Source of the DNA: Dendrocalamus latiflorus
Lineage: Eukaryota > Streptophyta > Magnoliopsida > Poales > Poaceae
Length of the DNA stretch: 64,000 bases
Assembly: GCA_017311315.1 (NCBI GenBank)
Contig: CM029654.1
Location: forward strand, 22,341,879-22,405,878
Direction: 5' to 3'
Below the pieces are notes generated by a model, which ran no database searches, was not told the origin of the DNA, and saw only the letters and a program-made list of their open reading frames with translations. The position numbers and the translations under genes are program-made. How positions within the stretch are numbered: position 1 is the first letter of the stretch; each line of letters opens with the position of its first letter. Positions 25,101-37,100 of this stretch are shown here, in pieces.

Positions 25101-28100
25101 AAGTAGTGAACCTTGAAGCTAGCATAACAAACCACTTGAAAATCTATTCAAGCAACTTTGTAAGTAGTGTAACTGGAAGCTAACATAACAAACCACTGAA
25201 AATGTATTCATGCAAGAAACCAATATAACAAAAAACCACGAGGATGAAAGGTAATCTACCATTTAAGAAGGACACAAAGGTGCCAAAGAGAGAATGAAAA
25301 CTGTTCATATTCAACTAAATTTCTGTCACAACCAAGAAATCATAGTTACCAATATACATTGGAGAATGAAATATGCACAAAAGAATGCAGATCGAAATGA
25401 TAAGCAGACTAACTGGAGCAATTTGTGTGCAAAAACATACAGACTACAGCGAAGAGGCCTCCCTCACCAACCCATTTGCCCTCTGTGCTCGCAAGAACAG
25501 GAAAACATTGACCACCTTCTCATTGGCTATGTTCAAGCTAGACAGGTCTGGTTCTGGGTTCTAACTTAGGCAGGCAGGAATGAAGGATATGACACCAACA
25601 AACAATGATGACCTGAACAACTGGTGGAGTTCAAGAAGCAAGCAGGTCAGAAAGGAGGCCAGGAAGAACTTTGACCACACGGTGATCTTGGTGATATGGA
25701 CACTGTGGAAGGAAAGGAACGCGAGGGTTTTCCACGGAATCCAGTCTATATTGGACAATCTAGCACTTGGAGTAAAGGAGGAAGCCATTCTTTGGAGGTG
25801 TTGTGGTTACAGACCAAACAGAGAGAGAGTGGTAGTGGAGAGTTGAGTAAATGAATGGCTTCTGGCCTTCTCCCCGTGGCCTATGCCACATATATATATC
25901 CAAATGGTGGGTGCTTGTACAGTTATACCTTTACACATGAGTACTCCCCTCAGGGGCACTTGTGTCATTACATATGTCCTATTCTGGGCCTTACACTCCC
26001 TTAACAGGCCTGCTGGGCTTAGGTGGGGGCCACCCCTACAACAGGAGCCTCTTATGGTGAAGGGCTTCACGGGCCGAAGCCATGTTGCCGAGCCCTTTGG
26101 CCCCCTCCGTCCCTGCGGCCTGTGAGCTTTGTCAACGTTCGAAGTGCAGTGTTCGCCTTATTGCGAAGGCATGGCGCCGGGCGGCTTGTTGAAGGCTTCG
26201 TCACCCACAGAGTCCTGCCGTGGCGGGGTCGGGTCCGTCGTCCGGAGTGGAGATGTTGGCGGAGTCAAATGCGTCGGCATAGGAGGCGGAGCGGGTCGTA
26301 AGTCATCGCGCACGCACGCGCGTCTCCGGCGTCGAGCGCCCTTACGATAAGCGACTGCCAGCCTACCCAGCGGGGCTTGGTTGACGCGGCGCGAGACTTG
26401 AGGGGGGGGGCACGGTGATGCCATGTGGCAACGTTCCTTCTCCCGGCGCGGATCTTGGAGCATCGTGGTGGTATGATGCTGCAACGTTGGACTGTCGCTG
26501 GTTGGACTTCCGCCGGCTGGACTTCTGCCGGTTGGACTTTCGCCGACTGGACTTCTGCCGGTTGGACTTTCCCGTTGGTGGGGTATATATAGCGTGCTGG
26601 TGTAACATTGTACCTGCATTGTGTGCTCGGATAGGTGCTGCTCCCCTAAAATGGGCCTCTTCCGTGCATCCACATTCCATGGTGGCACCACGCGGCTCAG
26701 GGAATGTTGATGTACTGGTGGAGGCCTATGTTTCTCGGGAGCTTAGTTAGCGTCTATTAACGGCAACTGCTCGCACTTGCTGTGCTCGCGCCGTATTCCT
26801 GCATACAACGGCAAGGTTTGCCCTGTTTTCTTAGACAGGCTCACCTTCAGTCAGGGCTTGTGATCAAGCCCGTCTTTCGAGAGAATATTGATGGACTGAA
26901 GTTGGCCTGTTTATGAGAACAAGCCAAAACTTGGCGTGACATAACCTGCGCCAATGCGGTGTGTGGGGGAATGCCATCGGATGTGCCGTCCCGCCGAGGC
27001 GGTGCCTACAAGGCGAGCGGCGGGGTGGTGTTCCGAAACCACTGGTCTCCTGCCTTGGAGGATAGTAGCCGCGGAAAGCAGGCGTTTGCGGGGTAGTCCG
27101 GGGGTGCTACGTGCGTCGGGGTAAGCGCGCGGGCGCTTCGTCCCCTGGTCTTCGAAGTGGTGGCCGCGGAGCTGGCGCCTGGTCGAAGTAGACGCGCGAG
27201 CGCTCCGTCCCCTACCCTTCGAGGAGGCCTCCCTCACCAACTGGAGCAATTTGTGTGCAAAAACATACAGACTACAGCGAAGAGGCCTCCCTCACCAACC
27301 CATTTGCCCTCTGTGCTCGCAAGAACAGGAAAACATTGACCACCTTCTCATTGGCTATGTTCAAGCTAGACAGGTCTGGTTCTGGGTTCTAACTTAGGCA
27401 GGCAGGAATGAAGGATATGACACCAACAAACAATGATGACCTGAACAACTGGTGGAGTTCAAGAAGCAAGCAGGTCAGAAAGGAGGCCAGGAAGAACTTT
27501 GACCACACGGTGATCTTGGTGATATGGACACTGTGGAAGGAAAGGAACGCGAGGGTTTTCCACGGAATCCAGTCTATATTGGACAATCTAGCACTTGGAG
27601 TAAAGGAGGAAGCCATTCTTTGGAGGTGTTGTGGTTACAGACCAAACAGAGAGAGAGTGGTAGTGGAGAGTTGAGTAAATGAATGGCTTCTGGCCTTCTC
27701 CCCGTGGCCTATGCCACATATATATATCCAAATGGTGGGTGCTTGTACAGTTATACCTTTACACATGAGTACTCCCCTCAGGGGCACTTGTGTCATTACA
27801 TATGTCCTATTCTGGGCCTTACACTCCCTTAACAGGCCTGCTGGGCTTAGGTGGGGGCCACCCCTACAACAGGAGCCTCTTATGGTGAAGGGCTTCACGG
27901 GCCAAAGCCATGTTGCCGAGCCCTTTGGCCCCCTCCGTCCCTGCGGCCTGTGAGCTTTGTCAACGTTCGAAGTGCAGTGTTCGCCTTATTGCGAAGGCAT
28001 GGCGCCGGGCGGCTTGTTGAAGACTTCGTCACCCACAGAGTCCTGCCGTGGCGGGGTCGGGTCCGTCGTCCGGAGTGGAGATGTTGGCGGAGTCAAATGC

Positions 28101-31100
28101 GTCGGCATAGGAGGCGGAGCGGGTCGTAAGTCATCGCGCACGCGCGCGCGTCTCCGGCGTCGAGCGCCCTTACGATAAGCGACTGCCAGCCTACCCAGCG
28201 GGGCTTGGTTGACGCGGCGCGAGACTTGAGGGGGAGGGGGCACGGTGATGCCATGTGGCGACGTTCCTTCTCCCGGCGCGGATCTTGGAGCATCGTGGTG
28301 GTATGATGCTGCAACGTTGGACTGTCGCTGGTTGGACTTCCGCCGGCTGGACTTCTGCCGGTTGGACTTTCGCCGGCTGGACTTCTGCCGGTTGGACTTT
28401 CCCGTTGGTGGGGTATATATAGCGTGCTGGTGTAACATTGTACCTGCATTGTGTGCTCGGATAGGTGCTGCTCCCCTAAAATGGGCCTCTTCCGTGCATC
28501 CACATTCCATGGCGGCACCACGCGGCTCAGGGAATGTTGATGTACTGGTGGAGGCCTATTTTTCTCGGGAGCTTAGTTAGCGTCTATTAACGGCAACTGC
28601 TCGCACTTGCTGTGCTCGCGCCGTATTCCTGCATACAACGGCAAGGTTTGCCCTGTTTTCTTAGACAGGCTCACCTTCAGTCGGGGCTTGTGATCAAGCC
28701 CGTCTTTCGAGAGAATATTGATGGACTGAAGTTGGCCTGTTTATGAGAACAAGCCAAAACTTGGCGTGACATAACCTGCGCCAATGCGGTGTGTGGGGGA
28801 ATGCCATCGGATGTGCCGTCCCGCCGAGGCGGTGCCTACAAGGCGAGCGGCGGGGTGGTGTTCCGAAACCACTGGTCTCCTGCCTTGGAGGATAGTAGCC
28901 GCGGAAAGCAGGCGTTTGCGGGGTAGTCCGGGGGTGCTACGTGCGTCGGGGTAAGCGCGCGGGCGCTTCGTCCCCTGGTCTTCGAAGTGGTGGCCGCGGA
29001 GCTGGCGCCTGGTCGAAGTAGACGCGCGAGCGCTCCGTCCCCTACCCTTCGAGGTGGTGGCAGCGGAGGCTGGCGCCTTAGTCGAAGTAGACGCGCGAGC
29101 GCTCCGTCCCCTACGCTTCGAAGCGGTGGCAGCGGAGCTGGCGCCTAGTCGAAGTAGACGCGCAAGCACTCCGTCCCCTACTAGGGCTGTAAAAAAAGCT
29201 CGAGGCTCGCGAACTGCTCGAGCTTGGCTCGCTCTAGACTCGATTCGAGCTTGGCTCGAGCTTCAAACGAGCCGAATTCGAGCTTCATCTTAAGCTCGCG
29301 AGCTTTAACGAGCTCGGTTCGTTAAAGCTCGCGAGCTTAAGATTTTTTTACCCTCCCCAATTCCCCACACCCCCTCCCGCCTCTCTCAAAATCCCCCACC
29401 CCCAGTCCCCCACCCGGCCACCCCCACACCCCCTCCCTCCTCTCCCCCAGTCCCACTCCCACCCGCCTCGGTGCCTCCGCCTGCCCGGCTGTCCCCCGCC
29501 GCCGCCCCTCCTGCCCCCGCGCCCCTCCTCGCCGCCCCTGCCGCCGGCCGCCCCCCACCCCCATCCCCCCCACGGCCTCCGCCTGCCCCCCGCCCCTCCT
29601 CGCCGCCCCCAGGCCCCAGCTGCCACCGCCCCTCGTTGCCCCCGCCTCCGGCCACCCCCCCCACTCTGTCCCGTCCCCCTCTTCGCCCTCCTCCTCTCCC
29701 CCGCCCCTCCTCACCCCCCCCCCCGCTGCCGACCCCCTCTCCCGCCCCCCCCCCCCCCCCCCCGCCCCCCGTCCCCTTCCTCTTCGCCGTCGCCCCTCCT
29801 TGCCCCCCCCCCCCCCCCGCCGGCGCCCCCCGTCCCCTTCCTCTCCCCCGCCGCCCCCCTGGCCCCGTCCCCCTCCTCGCCCCCCGCCGCCTCTCCTCGC
29901 CCCCCGCCACCACCCCTCGTGGCCTCGTCCCCCCCGGCGCCCCTCCTCTTCCCCGTCGCCGCCCCTCCTCGACCCGGCCCACCGCCGCCCCTCGTGGCCT
30001 CGTCCCCCCCCCCCCCCCGGCGCCCCTCCTCTCCCCCGCCGCCGCCACCCCTCCTCCCCCCCGGCACCCCTCCTCTCCCTCGCCGGCGCCGCCCCTCCTC
30101 GACCCGGATGGCCGAATCCGGCAACTCGGCGCCTCGGCCACAGCTCTGCAACCGCAGGTACTCCCTCCGAGACTCCCCACCGAACCTACACGAGCCGAGC
30201 TCGAGCGAGCTCGAGCGAGCTCGATTTTTGTCCGAGCCGAGCTCGAGCCCAGCTTGAAGTTTGATGTCGATCTCAGGCTCGCTCGATCTCGGCTCGAGTT
30301 TCTACCGAGCTCGAGGCTCGAGTTTGCCAGGTCAAGCTCGCTCGAGCTCGGCTCGTTTACAGCCGGGGACCCCTACCCTTCGAAGTGGTGGCAGCGGAGC
30401 TGGCGCCTAGTCGAAGTAGACGCGCGAGCGCTCCGTCCCCTACCCTTCGAAGTGGTAGCAGCGGAGCTGGCGCCTAATCGAAGTAGACGCGCGAGCGCTC
30501 CGTCCCCTACCCTTCGAAGTGGTGGTAGCGGAGCTGGCGCCTAATCGAAGTAGACGCGCAAGCGCTCCTTCCCAAGATTATGAAAGAACAACCTCTGGTG
30601 TTTCTCGCTCGCGGGTGTGCTCGCGCGGGAACCAGCCTCTGGTGTTTCTCGCTCGCAGGTGTGCTCGCGCGGGAACCAGCCTCTGGTGTCTCGCTCGCGG
30701 GTATGCTCGCGCGGGAACCAGCCTCTGGTGTCTCGCTCGCGGGTATGCTCGCGCGGGAACCAGCCTCTGGTGTCTCTCGCTCGCAGGTGTGCTCGCGCGG
30801 GAACCAGCCTCTGACACGTCGCCTTGGTACTTCGTGGGCGGCGCGTGTGAGTGGGCCCCCGTGGTGCACTTTGCACTCCGTAGAATTAGCCGGGGTAAGC
30901 TGTGCTCCAAGTACGTGGGGCCAATGTCCACGCCTTGTTTATACTCCGAAGAGTGCGCGGAGATGGCGTCCGCGTCTTCTTTATACTCCGGAGAGTGCGT
31001 GGGATCGGCATCCACGTCTTATTTATACTCCGAAGAGTACGCACTGGGGCAACGCCCATGCGTGCGCGGTGTTCGCGTTTTTTTTATACTCCGTAGAGTG

Positions 31101-34100
31101 CGCGGAGATGGCGTCCGCGTCTTCTTTATACTCCGGAGAGTGCGTGGGATCGGCATCCACGTCTTATTTATAATCCGAAGAGTACGTACTGGGGCAACGC
31201 CCATGCGTGCGCGGTGTTCGCGTCTTGTTTATACTCCGTAGAGTGCGCGGAGATGGCGTCTGCGTCTTCTTTATACTCCGGAGAGTGCGTGGGATCGGCA
31301 TCCACGTCTTATTTATACTCCGAAGAGTACGCACTGGGGCAATGCCCATGCGTGCGCGGTGTTCGCGTCTTGTTTATACTCCGTAGAGTGCGCAGGGATG
31401 GCATCCGCGTCTTCTTTTTGTACTCCGGAGAGTGCGTGCGGAGGCGGACCTCGACGCTACGTCTTATTTATACTCCGTAGAGTGCGTGCGGAGGCGGACC
31501 TCGACGCTACGTCTTATTTAGAGTCCGTAGACTGCGCGCGGAGGCGAGCCTCCGCGCGTTGCGGGCGGTGAAATCGCGTGCGGAGGCGAACCTCGACGCT
31601 ACGTCTTATTTATACTGCGTAGAGTGCGTGCGGAGGCGTCCCCCCGCTCGTCTTGGTTTATACTCATACCCGTATCTTTGACGAAGAGTGCGCGCGCGAA
31701 CGCGTGTCTTTGTTTATACTCATGCCCGTATCTTTGACGGAGAGTGCGCACACGAACGCGTGTCTTTGTTTATACTCATGCCCGTATCTTTGACGAAGAG
31801 TGCGCGCGCGAACGCGTGTCTTTGTTTATACTCATGCCCGTATCTTTGACGGAGAGTGCGCGTGCGAACGCGTGTCTTTGTTGCGAAGAACAAAAATTTG
31901 TGCAAACGGTGAACTTTATTAAATTCCCGTTTGCGCGGGTGAGCAATTACAAAAGAGGGGGGATACCGGCCACTAACCGCTATGAGGACGGGGCGACCGC
32001 TGACGAGCCGCTGCTGCCGGGGCAAGCTTGTGCGCGAGGAACGCGAGACGCTCTCGGGGGCCGCCCGAGGGCTCCGCATCTGCACACCCGGCTTAGGTGC
32101 CTTGGCGAGCCGCGTGGCATGGATCTCTGGCGCCGAGCTCTATGCGCCGAGCCATGTCCTGATCGCCATGAACGATGATAACGGCCCGCGGTCCGGGAAG
32201 CTTCATGCACAGGAAGCCGTGATGCGGGACTGCCCCGAGAGTATTTAGGAGCGGCCGCCCTAATATGGCGTTGTAGGGGTATGCAATGTCGACTACGTCG
32301 AAGATGGCGTCTTCGCTCCTCACGTTGTCGTTTTGGCCGCAGGAGACATGGAGGCATATCTGGCCCAAGGCGCGCAAAGGCTGCCCTCCAAATCCTTGCA
32401 GCGGGATGCCTGACGGGCCCAATCGACTCCGAGGGATCCCCATTTGGTCGAAGGCCGCGGCGAACAGGATGTTCGCGGAGCTTCCTCCATCGACTAGGAC
32501 GCGCCTGACTTCGCATCCGGCTACAAGGACCCAGACGACCAAAGGGTCTTGGTGGGGAAACTCCACGCCCTCGGCGTCAGCGAGCGTGAATGTGACTTCG
32601 TGTTGTGCCCATTCCGGCGGCGCCTGCGCCGGGTATGCCGCAACGTGGTGCAGCCTCCTTGCGTAAGCCTTCCGTTGCCGCGCCGAGGCGAACTCCAGCG
32701 AGGAGCCTCCGGAAATGACGTTGATGATCCTGCGCTGGGCTCCTTCCGGGGCTTGTAACTGTAGGAGGCCCTCCCGAGGTTGTTGCACATGTGCCTAAAT
32801 TCGCAGGAGGCCTTCCTGGGGCTGTATGTCTTGGTCCTGGGGGTGTTGGACGTGGGCCACAACGGGCGCGCGTGTATCCGGGATTTTGTCCCTGGCGACG
32901 CTCTGCCGTAGCGCTGCGATAGTGGCGCAGGCGCGCGTGTCATGGTTGCCTCGGCCATGGATTTCGCACCACTGCCCGTGGTGCTGGTCGCCGTACTCTT
33001 CGCGGGTTCTGTCGTCGCGACCCCCGCCACGTCCCCGTCCTCGGCCTCGGCGCCCTCTGCCACCGCGGCCTGCGGAGGCGTTGTCTTCGGAGCCGCCCTC
33101 GATGTCAAAGACGTAACAAGGTTTCCTGGACTTACGTTGGTCGCGCTTGGGCCTATCGCCTGGCTGGTCATTGTGTTGGGGGTCCTTGCGTTCGGAGGCG
33201 CCCTTCGGCTGCTCTTGCTTGCGCTTGCCTTTCGAAGAGCCCCGCTTCGGCGAGCCTTCGCTCTTTGCCGAGCCTTCCGCCTTGTTGGTGTCGGAGTCAT
33301 CACCGTGTCGCCTCCGCGCGTCCTCCTCCGCTCTGGCGTACTCTTCCATCTTGTCGAAGAGCTTCACGACCGTCTTAATGGGCTTACGCGCATTGTATTC
33401 GGCCATTGGTCCCGGTCGGAGGCCTTGTATTGCTGCGTTGAAGACAGTTGTTTCGTTGACGTCCTTGACCTGGCAGCGTACTTTCGCGAAGCGCTTGAAG
33501 TAGTCTCGGAGCCTTTCCTCGGGTTTTTGCTTTACTGCGAAGAGCTGGTCCGCATCGACACGCTCGACGTAGTTTCCCTGAAAGTTGTTGTACAGACGGT
33601 CGCGGATCTGTTCCCACGCGTAGATGGACTGTGGTTCAATGGTGAAGAACCAGGACAGCGCCACCCCTTGTAACGCGAGAGGGAGTCCTTTTGCCTTCGT
33701 AGTGTCGTCTCCGCCAGCGGCTTCGATAGCGGTCTCATACACGCGCACGAACTCTCGCGGGTCAGAGTCGCCTTTGTAGGCCTCGATGACGCTCGGGAAC
33801 TTGAAATCTTCAGACCATGCCGCCTGCTGGAGGCCCGCAGAGAGCGGGGACTCCGGGTCTATGCGCCGTAATGGGACGCGACTAAACGTAGGGGCGTCGC
33901 GGCTATCCGCCCTCTCCGGAGCGGGTTCGGATGCCACCGCCGGGGGGGCGTGTTGGCTCCGAGCCTCTTGCATGTCCCGCACAGCTCCGCGGAGGTCTGT
34001 TAGCTCTGATAGATAAGTCTTTGTGTTGTCTTTGTGTTATCTGCACATGGTGTACATGGTGCTTTTGTTTTTTGCTTTAGCATCTAGGACTTACTTTTGC

Positions 34101-37100
34101 TTTAGCATCTAGGACTTGATTTTTGCTTTAGCATCTAGGACTTGCTTTTGCTTTAGCATCTAGGACTTGCTTTTTTGCTTTAGCAGCTTTTTGCTTTAGC
34201 ATCTTAGACTAGCTTTAGGACAGCATCTTGGACTAGTCTAGGATAGCATCTTGGCATATGCTTGGCTGACTAACAGCCTATAAATATGTATCTCCAACCC
34301 CTCAGGTTGGTATGGCATTGTGTGAGAAATAAACAAGAGAAAATTGCCCCATCCCCAAGTGTCATCCTCTCGATGAGAGTAAGGATCTTGCTATCACCAA
34401 CAGCAAGACTCCAGCGAGTAACAAGTGGTATCAGAGCCTTAGTATCCTGTAGCCTGAGCATCTCCTGCTCATCTCGTTCTCCGGCCTCACAGCAGCCCCA
34501 GCCGGTAGCAGCAGCAGCTCCGGCTATCCCCGCTCACTCCTCTCCGGAGACGGGCAGCAGCTTGTCAGAAGCAGCCCTCGGTCGCCTCGAGCACGCGGCG
34601 TCAGCAGACGGCCGAGCTCGCCGCGGCAGAGCAGCGCGAGCGAGCGGCGGCAGAGACCGCTGCGGCGGCGGAAAGGGCGTCAAGGCTGGCAGCGGCGGAG
34701 CTGGCAGCAGCCAGAGCGGAGGTGGAAGCAGCGGCGGCGGCAGATGCTGCGCGTGCGGCAGTAGCAGAGGTCAAGGCTCTGCGCGGCAGCAACAGCAGCT
34801 CCGGCTCTGTTGATGACAGCGCCGACGCGGATCTTGAGCCGCTGGAGAGGGAAGCAGCGCGAGGGCGAGCGGCGCAGTGGGCAGCCGCGCACGCCCACGA
34901 GCGCGGCGGCAGCCCAGACAGGCGCGGACGCGCCGGTGACGCTCCTGGAGGAGGCGCGCACGGCGGCGGCGTACGGATCGACGGAGAGCGTGGCTTTCAC
35001 AGGCGACGCGGCTCTCTCCCCGGTTCGGTACCGTGGTCACCACGAGTACCCGGCTGTCGTCAGGGACGTCGGCCCCGGCGGCGGGTGGCCTACCCTCACC
35101 AAGACCAACTACGTCGAGTGGGCTGTGGTGATGAGGGTAAAGCTCCAGGTGCGGGCGCTGGATGCTCTCATCGCTGCAGTCCCGCCCGAGATGCAGTTCT
35201 CGCTTACCAACAAGCGGACTGCCAAAGAGGCTTGGGACGCCATCGCTGCAGCACACATCGGCAGCGACCGCGCCCGCAAGTCTACACTGCAGGCACTACG
35301 CACGGAGTGGGAGAACCTGGCCTTCAAGCCAGGTGAGAACGTTGATGACTTTGCTCTCCGTCTCAACACTCTGTTGCAGAAGTTGGTGCAGTTCGGTGAT
35401 GACACCTACGGCGAAGAGAGAGCTGTGGAGAAGCTCTTCCGCTGCGTCCCCGAGAAGTACAAGCAGATGGCTCGCTCGATCGAGTCTCTGCTGGACCTCT
35501 CCACGATGACGATCGAGGAGGCGTTGGGTCGCCTCAAGGTCGTTGACAGCGATGAGCCACAGCGCCTCTCGGGACCCGTCACCATTGGCGGGAAGCTCCT
35601 CCTCACTCGGGAGCAGTGGGCTGCCGGCCAAGGTGACAGGAAGAAGGGGGAGCCTTCTTCCACGACAGGCGGCCACAAGCGTGGCAAGCGCGACAAGCCG
35701 CGCAAAGACGCCCAGGCAGGGGCGCGAGGACGTGCCGAGGGTGATGACCGTGGAGGCGCCCAGGGCGGCGCTGCTGGCAAGCAAAAGCCGGCACGAGACG
35801 ACTCTTGCCACAACTGCGGCAAGCTTGGTCATTGGGCCAGGGATTGTCGACAGCCACGACGCGGCCAGGCCCACGTCGCGCAGGCAGAGGAGGAGGAGCA
35901 GCCGGCTCTGTTCATTGCTCATGCGAGCATCGAACTACCTCCAGCGGCACCGGCCGCAGTGGCTCTCCTCCACCTTGAGAGCCAAAAGCACACGCCCTCC
36001 TCGGCTACGGCTCCGGCAACGACAAGACTGACGGGTGGTGCCTCGACACCGGCGCCACCCATCACATGACCGGTCGACGGGAGTTCTTCGCCGAGTTTGA
36101 CTCTAGCGTCCGAGGCTCCGTCAAGTTTGGGGACGCTTCCGGCATGGAAATCAAGGGCGTCGGCTCCGTCATCTTCACCACCGTGTCTGGTGAGCACAGG
36201 CTGCTCACCGACGTCTACTACATCCCCGATCTGCGGAACTCCATCATCAGCTTGGGACAGCTGGATGAGAACGGCTCGCGTGTCGAGATCGAGCACGGGG
36301 TGCTGCGGATTTGGGATCTTCGCCGTCGCCTTCTTGCCAAGGTAACCAGAGGCGCAAATCGACTCTACATCCTTCACATGCAGGTGGCACAACCCCTCTG
36401 TCTCGCTGCTCGTCGGGACGACGAGGCGTGGCAGTGGCACGAGCGCTTTGGGCACCTTCACTTCGAGGCCCTGAAGCGGCTCAGTGCCACAGAAATGGTG
36501 CGAGGCCTGCCATGCCTTGACCATGTGGAGCAGTTCTGCGACGTCTGCGTGATGACGAAGCAGAGGCGACTCCCCTTTCCCCAGCAGGCGAGTTTCCGAG
36601 CCAAGGAGAGGCTTGAGCTCGTGCACGGGGACTTGTGTGGCCCGGTGACACCGGCCACACCGGGAGGACGACGCTACTTCCTGCTGCTCGTCGACGACCT
36701 CTCCCGCTACATGTGGGTGATGGTCCTCGGCAGCAAGGGAGAGGCTGCGGACGCCATCAGGCACACGCAGGCTGCTGCGGAGGCGGAGTGCGGCCGCAAG
36801 CTGCGCGTGCTGCGCACAGACAACGGCGGCGAATTCACGGCGGCTGAATTCGCGTCGTACTGCGCTGATGAGGGCATTCAGCGCCACTACTCCGCGCCGT
36901 ACAGCCCGCAGCAGAACGGCGTCGTCGAGCGGCGCAACCAGACGGTTGTGGGGATGGCTCGGGCCCTCCTCAAGCAGAGGGGGATGTCGGCTGTCTTCTG
37001 GGGAGAGGCGGTGGTGACGGCCGTCTACATCCTCAACCGCTCGCCTACCAAGGCACTCGACGGCAGGACGCCGTACGAGGCTTGGCATGGGCGCAAGCCG

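Larger units (their letters stand above)
25411..29053. repeat. 1.8-kb tandem duplication (LINE flank + LTR + internal sequence)
   Basis: Copy A is 25411-27223 and copy B 27239-29053, with offset 1828 bp (1830 after a 2-bp indel in a G run). Only scattered single-base differences separate them. The unit includes non-element LINE DNA, the whole LTR and about 1.2 kb of internal sequence, so the duplication happened after the retroelement inserted. Confidence 0.93.

Noticed and set aside
26158..28580. ORFs of 100-177 codons repeated in the 1.8-kb duplication
   Set aside because: Same sequence seen twice because of the tandem duplication; Arg/Pro/Ser-rich with no motif, and frames differ between copies after a 2-bp indel.
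29471..30544. 357-codon proline-rich ORF (plus) and Gly-rich ORF 29386-30180 (minus)
   Set aside because: Produced by the C-rich core of the hAT-like element: all frames are open because A and T are scarce. No domain, no codon structure.
30592..31880. CRISPR-like array
   Set aside because: Units are head-to-tail without unique spacers, in a plant genome, and lie inside an LTR element. These are minisatellites.
32942..33673. 243-codon plus-strand ORF
   Set aside because: Antisense to the gag domain; the minus frame has the Retrotrans_gag motifs.
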